Below, piece by piece: positions 60,744-64,000 of a stretch of 64,000 nt of DNA. The translations under genes were made by a program, and so were the position numbers. Position 1 is the first letter of the stretch; each line of letters starts with the position of its first letter. The stretch comes from Acridotheres tristis (lineage: Eukaryota; Chordata; Aves; Passeriformes; Sturnidae): contig CM072886.1 in the NCBI GenBank assembly GCA_037013685.1, positions 84,078,922 to 84,142,921 on the forward strand, in the 5' to 3' direction. The notes beneath the pieces were generated by a model. The model ran no database searches, was not told the DNA's origin, and saw only the letters and a program-made list of their open reading frames with translations.

Positions 60744-63700
60744 GTGAGTATAAGGCCAATAATTGCTCAAAATAAGGGAATGTGCAAATATTTTTGTATA
60801 TCGGTGTAGGAACCAGGCCTTTGATAGGCAGACATGCATTGGGAGTGGCTTGAGTGTGTGCTGATGATTGGCTTATGTTCCTCTTAAGTATTGTTTAAAC
60901 AGTGTTGTATGCAGTGGGTGACTCTGTCTTCTACAGAACTTGAAATGTCCTTAGCAGAATGAGAAGAATGTTTTGTGGTGCTTTATGACAGTACCTATGC
61001 ATAACTAGAGAATTCAGATCAGGACTGCAGATGGACACTGCTTAAAATGCTGTCTCCTACTATGAACTGGCATAAAGATTAATAGTTGATTAATAGTAGC
61101 TGAACTTATTCATAAAGCAAAAAGTAGTTTGAGATATTTCACCTTTTAAAATCTTTCTCTCTCGTGCTGTATGCTATCTTTCCGCAGCCCTGAAAACAAA
61201 ATGTCTACTGCTGCTTGGTTGCAAAGTGGTTATAGAGGAGTTTAACTTCCACTGGGAAGAAAAGGTAGCACATTTATAAGGTGGTCTTTCAATGGTGTAG
61301 TGTGGCCTTGGGGCTGAGCTGCGGCACCCAAGTTTGAGGAGTTTGGTTTCATGGTTTAGTAAATCCAATGTTTAAGAGGTGATGAACCTTCTGGGTTTGT
61401 TTGTTTGTTTTTCCTCATATGCAGAAACTAGTGCAAATACTATGAGAAGGATAACTACCCAAAGAACGTAAGATTTTAGTGTTTAACGTCATTAACCATT
61501 TATGGCTTTTTGACTACCTACCTTTCCGTCCATTTTTTTAGCATTTCTGGGAAGTTAGGACAAGGAGGAGACAACAACAGTGAGTGAAAATTGACACAGA
61601 TTTTCTTTTTTGTGGAGTTGTTCTAACATAACGGGTGATCAAAAACACTTGGTGTTTGCTATAAAAACTAGCATGTGCTGAAAGAATATTCACTTTCCCC
61701 AACATGCTAAGAAAGGAACTTCTGCATGTAGCAAAAGCAGAGGAAAAGTGGGCACTCTGGTGAGATGAGCCAGTCTCTAAACAAGGAAAATGAGCTGACA
61801 CTGGATTGTCTGTCTTAATTTCTGTCATACACTGTGCCTTACCTCTTTCTGGCATCACCTGCTGCTACCCACTTCCCCACACAGTTCTGGTGCTCTGCAC
61901 GTGCTGACTGCTGCAGTTGGCTTGTACATATCAGATAAATCTCCTATATGTTTGCCTCCGTCCATGCTTTATCCCTGTTTCCATGGTTTATCCCATGCTA
62001 AAGTATTTCCTCTGTTGGCAACACTATCTTCGTACATACATATACCAAAACCTGTTATTCCTAATTTTTGCCAGATACCTTTTTTCCCAAGGAAGCACTT
62101 GCTGCAGAAACAACAAAACAGGATAATGAAATAAAAATACCATATATTTTTCAATGGAACTACCTTTTATACTCAGCAAAAACATTAACAGGGTTTAAAC
62201 ATTCAGTAAATGTTTAGGCTGGAACTGATTTCCATTGTAATTAATCATGATAGAATCCAGTTCTTGTGCTTGTTTGTTCTTCAAGATCTGGATGAGACTC
62301 TTAAGTGGATTAAAAGACAGTTTCAAAACAAACATAAAGTTCAGTAGTTTAATGTCCCTTTTAGCTGACATGTACAGAAGCGTAGAAGGAGAATATCCTA
62401 ACTGAACTGTTTCACTCTGATAGATAGTCAATATACTATTGATGATGATGAACTAATGAAGTAGTTTGTCTTTAAAATACACTCAGTGGGGCTGGTAATA
62501 TGACATATCCAGGAAATTAAGAGAGATCAGCCCTTGCTAGTGCATGATGTGAGCTAAGTGAGCAGAAGATATCCCAGTTAGAAACACATAAACATATAAG
62601 AAAGTAGTTTTTTAGGCATATCTCAATTATTTAGATTAGCAGACACTATAATATTTATTACCTGTAGAGCAAAGAGACCCTATTATCTGATAGGTTTAAT
62701 TCATCACCTTCAGTCTTCAGACTCCCATACACATCTTTTGGCTTTTGTCATGAGCTTGGTATTCAGTCTTTTCACAGACATCAAAGAGAAACTCACTTGA
62801 AAGGAATTATTTTCCCTGTGCATCATATTGCATACGTCTCATTGCTTTCAGTGCACAACTGGAAATCTTGTCAGGCTTACTTAGCATTCAGCAAAGATTT
62901 TAGTGAGTATGACCTGAGATACATGGTTGTAGCAAAATCAGAAATCCAGATCTACATGCAGTTACACTTTAGACATTTGCTGTAGTTCTAGCAGAAGGTT
63001 CTCATGGGCAAGGGGTTTTCTCCTATAAAAAAGACAGTGAAATGTGAAGTTTAAAAAAAAAACCAACTAATTACTCAAGTCATTTATAGCTAGGGGAAAG
63101 CAGTTTTATGGAAAATGTTATGTTAAATTCAGGAAATTGTTGCAATGGGAAAATGAGACATCTTGACATGTTCATTTGAAGCATTTTATATTTTGTGGTT
63201 GTTGAGCAGTGTGACCATATCTGGTACAGAGGGAGCTTGGTTAGGGCATAATGATGTAGAGGAGTTTGAATGGTCAGGATAATCACCAGAACTATAGAAA
63301 GAGAGGAAGAATAAGGCAGGGAGCCATCCAACAAAAGATAGATGGAAATATCTGTTGGTTGAAGATAGGAAGGGTCACTGATAAATAAAGATATGAGTAG
63401 TAGGATGGAATTTATTAAGTGGGAGCTGAAGTGAATTACAGATATCTAAGGTACATGGTACGTGTATAACAACTGAGTTCCTGTGCTAATCTGGAGAGAT
63501 TCTGTGTTAGACCTTTACACAGGAAGATTTTCAGGATAAAATTTGTCATTTAGAAGTACAGTAATCAACTGGAAGTCACTGCCTTAGGACAGGTGTTCAG
63601 TGACCTGCCTACTAGATATACTAGAGTGGCACTATATCTGAGAAAATAACATTGCAGTTGTATTTGCTTATCAGAAAGCCACAGGACTGAATGAGCCACA

Positions 63701-64000
63701 GAAACTGAAATGCTCTGTCACCCCCTCCAGGTAATTGTTCAAAGACATCTTCAAAGGAAGTTGCCATGGGAAGCACCTGCTCTTTGGTTTTTTTCTCTCT
63801 TATATTTATGTTGCGTGTAAAAAAACAGACTCTAGCCAATAGAGATGTCAGTTCAGCATGTTTAAAAGCACAAAAATTAAGTTGAAAATATACTGTTTCT
63901 GTTCTTGCAGTCAGCTTTCTGTGAGAAGGTTTTCTTTAACATTATATGGAGATGTTCAACTTAGCAATGAAAAAAGATAATATCATTAGGATTTTCTGGT
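60744..64000 (+). other. FHOD3 last intron, 5' part; terminal exon not reached
   Basis: The donor is GTGAGT. I looked for a terminal exon starting with the expected Leu-Arg-Arg-Thr-Leu reading after an AG and did not find one, so at least 3.2 kb of intron remains before it. A splice-flanked open segment at 61188-61264 is out of phase for the expected end and is not annotated as an exon. There are no recognised repeats or other genes. Confidence 0.7.

Larger units (their letters stand above)
1..64000 (+). other. FHOD3: FHOD3 gene, partial (internal and 3' coding exons; both ends outside window)
   Basis: Thirteen plus-strand exons join with consistent phases into about 2.8 kb of coding sequence with no internal stop. 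The protein is a formin: coiled-coil linker, acidic linker, FH1, FH2, then a basic tail leading to the DAD. The linker and C-terminal tail separate FHOD3 from its paralogue FHOD1: the tail motif AEDAAEHENMKAVLK and the basic RKRSRANRKS match FHOD3 as I recall it, and the very long introns also fit FHOD3, whereas FHOD1 is compact. FHOD proteins bind, cap or bundle actin filaments; FHOD3 is needed for sarcomere assembly in heart muscle. The N-terminal GBD/FH3 exons and the final DAD exon are not in the window, so no start codon, promoter or poly(A) site can be annotated. The assignment rests on remembered homology, not a search. Confidence 0.95.

Noticed and set aside
1..64000. Bacterial or phage systems, CRISPR arrays, toxin-antitoxin or defence loci
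   Set aside because: The window has intron-exon structure and avian retroelements throughout. No such arrangement is present.

Overview
The window is eukaryotic nuclear DNA, most likely from a bird and probably a songbird. It holds thirteen short coding segments separated by long AT-rich introns with GT-AG borders. It also carries several CR1 LINE fragments of avian type and a solo LTR that I recognise from memory as a passerine-type ERVL family, flanked by a perfect 5-bp target duplication. I see no operons, bacterial genes, CRISPR arrays or functional RNA genes.

Everything I can support as coding belongs to one plus-strand gene: the 3' two-thirds of FHOD3, a formin that nucleates and organises actin, notably in cardiac sarcomeres. 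The exons and introns join in one continuous phase, and the joined reading matches vertebrate FHOD3 as I recall it. In order: a 51-nt exon in the basic coiled-coil linker (2367-2417); a Ser/Pro linker exon (6724-6938); an acidic Glu-Pro repeat exon (12891-13202); a large exon carrying the acidic pre-FH1 segment, the proline-rich FH1 and the start of FH2 (16971-17860); six FH2 exons (24225-24383, 32166-32348, 36910-37029, 37510-37671, 47976-48166, 49741-49933); a 24-nt microexon encoding the muscle-type T(D/E)5XE motif (55385-55408); and two C-terminal tail exons (57958-58129, 60582-60743). The N-terminal GBD/FH3 exons lie upstream of the window. The short last exon, which should carry the DAD core, lies downstream.

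The rest is intron. The repeats I can name are CR1 fragments (28984-29360, 31705-31785, 36070-36117, 38146-38260, 38622-38705, 39052-39165), a (GGAT)n microsatellite (30468-30528), AT-rich and poly-T tracts, the solo LTR (58861-59401) and a second LTR-like stretch beside it (59461-59858). The many small open frames in introns and on the minus strand have no recognisable family and are treated as chance.

The most interesting points are regulatory. The microexon has two in-phase acceptors 6 nt apart and RBFOX-type (U)GCAUG motifs downstream. At 6318-6433 a long pyrimidine tract followed by a GGA-rich purine tract forms a phase-compatible 48-nt candidate cryptic exon. I did not find a convincing undescribed biological system.
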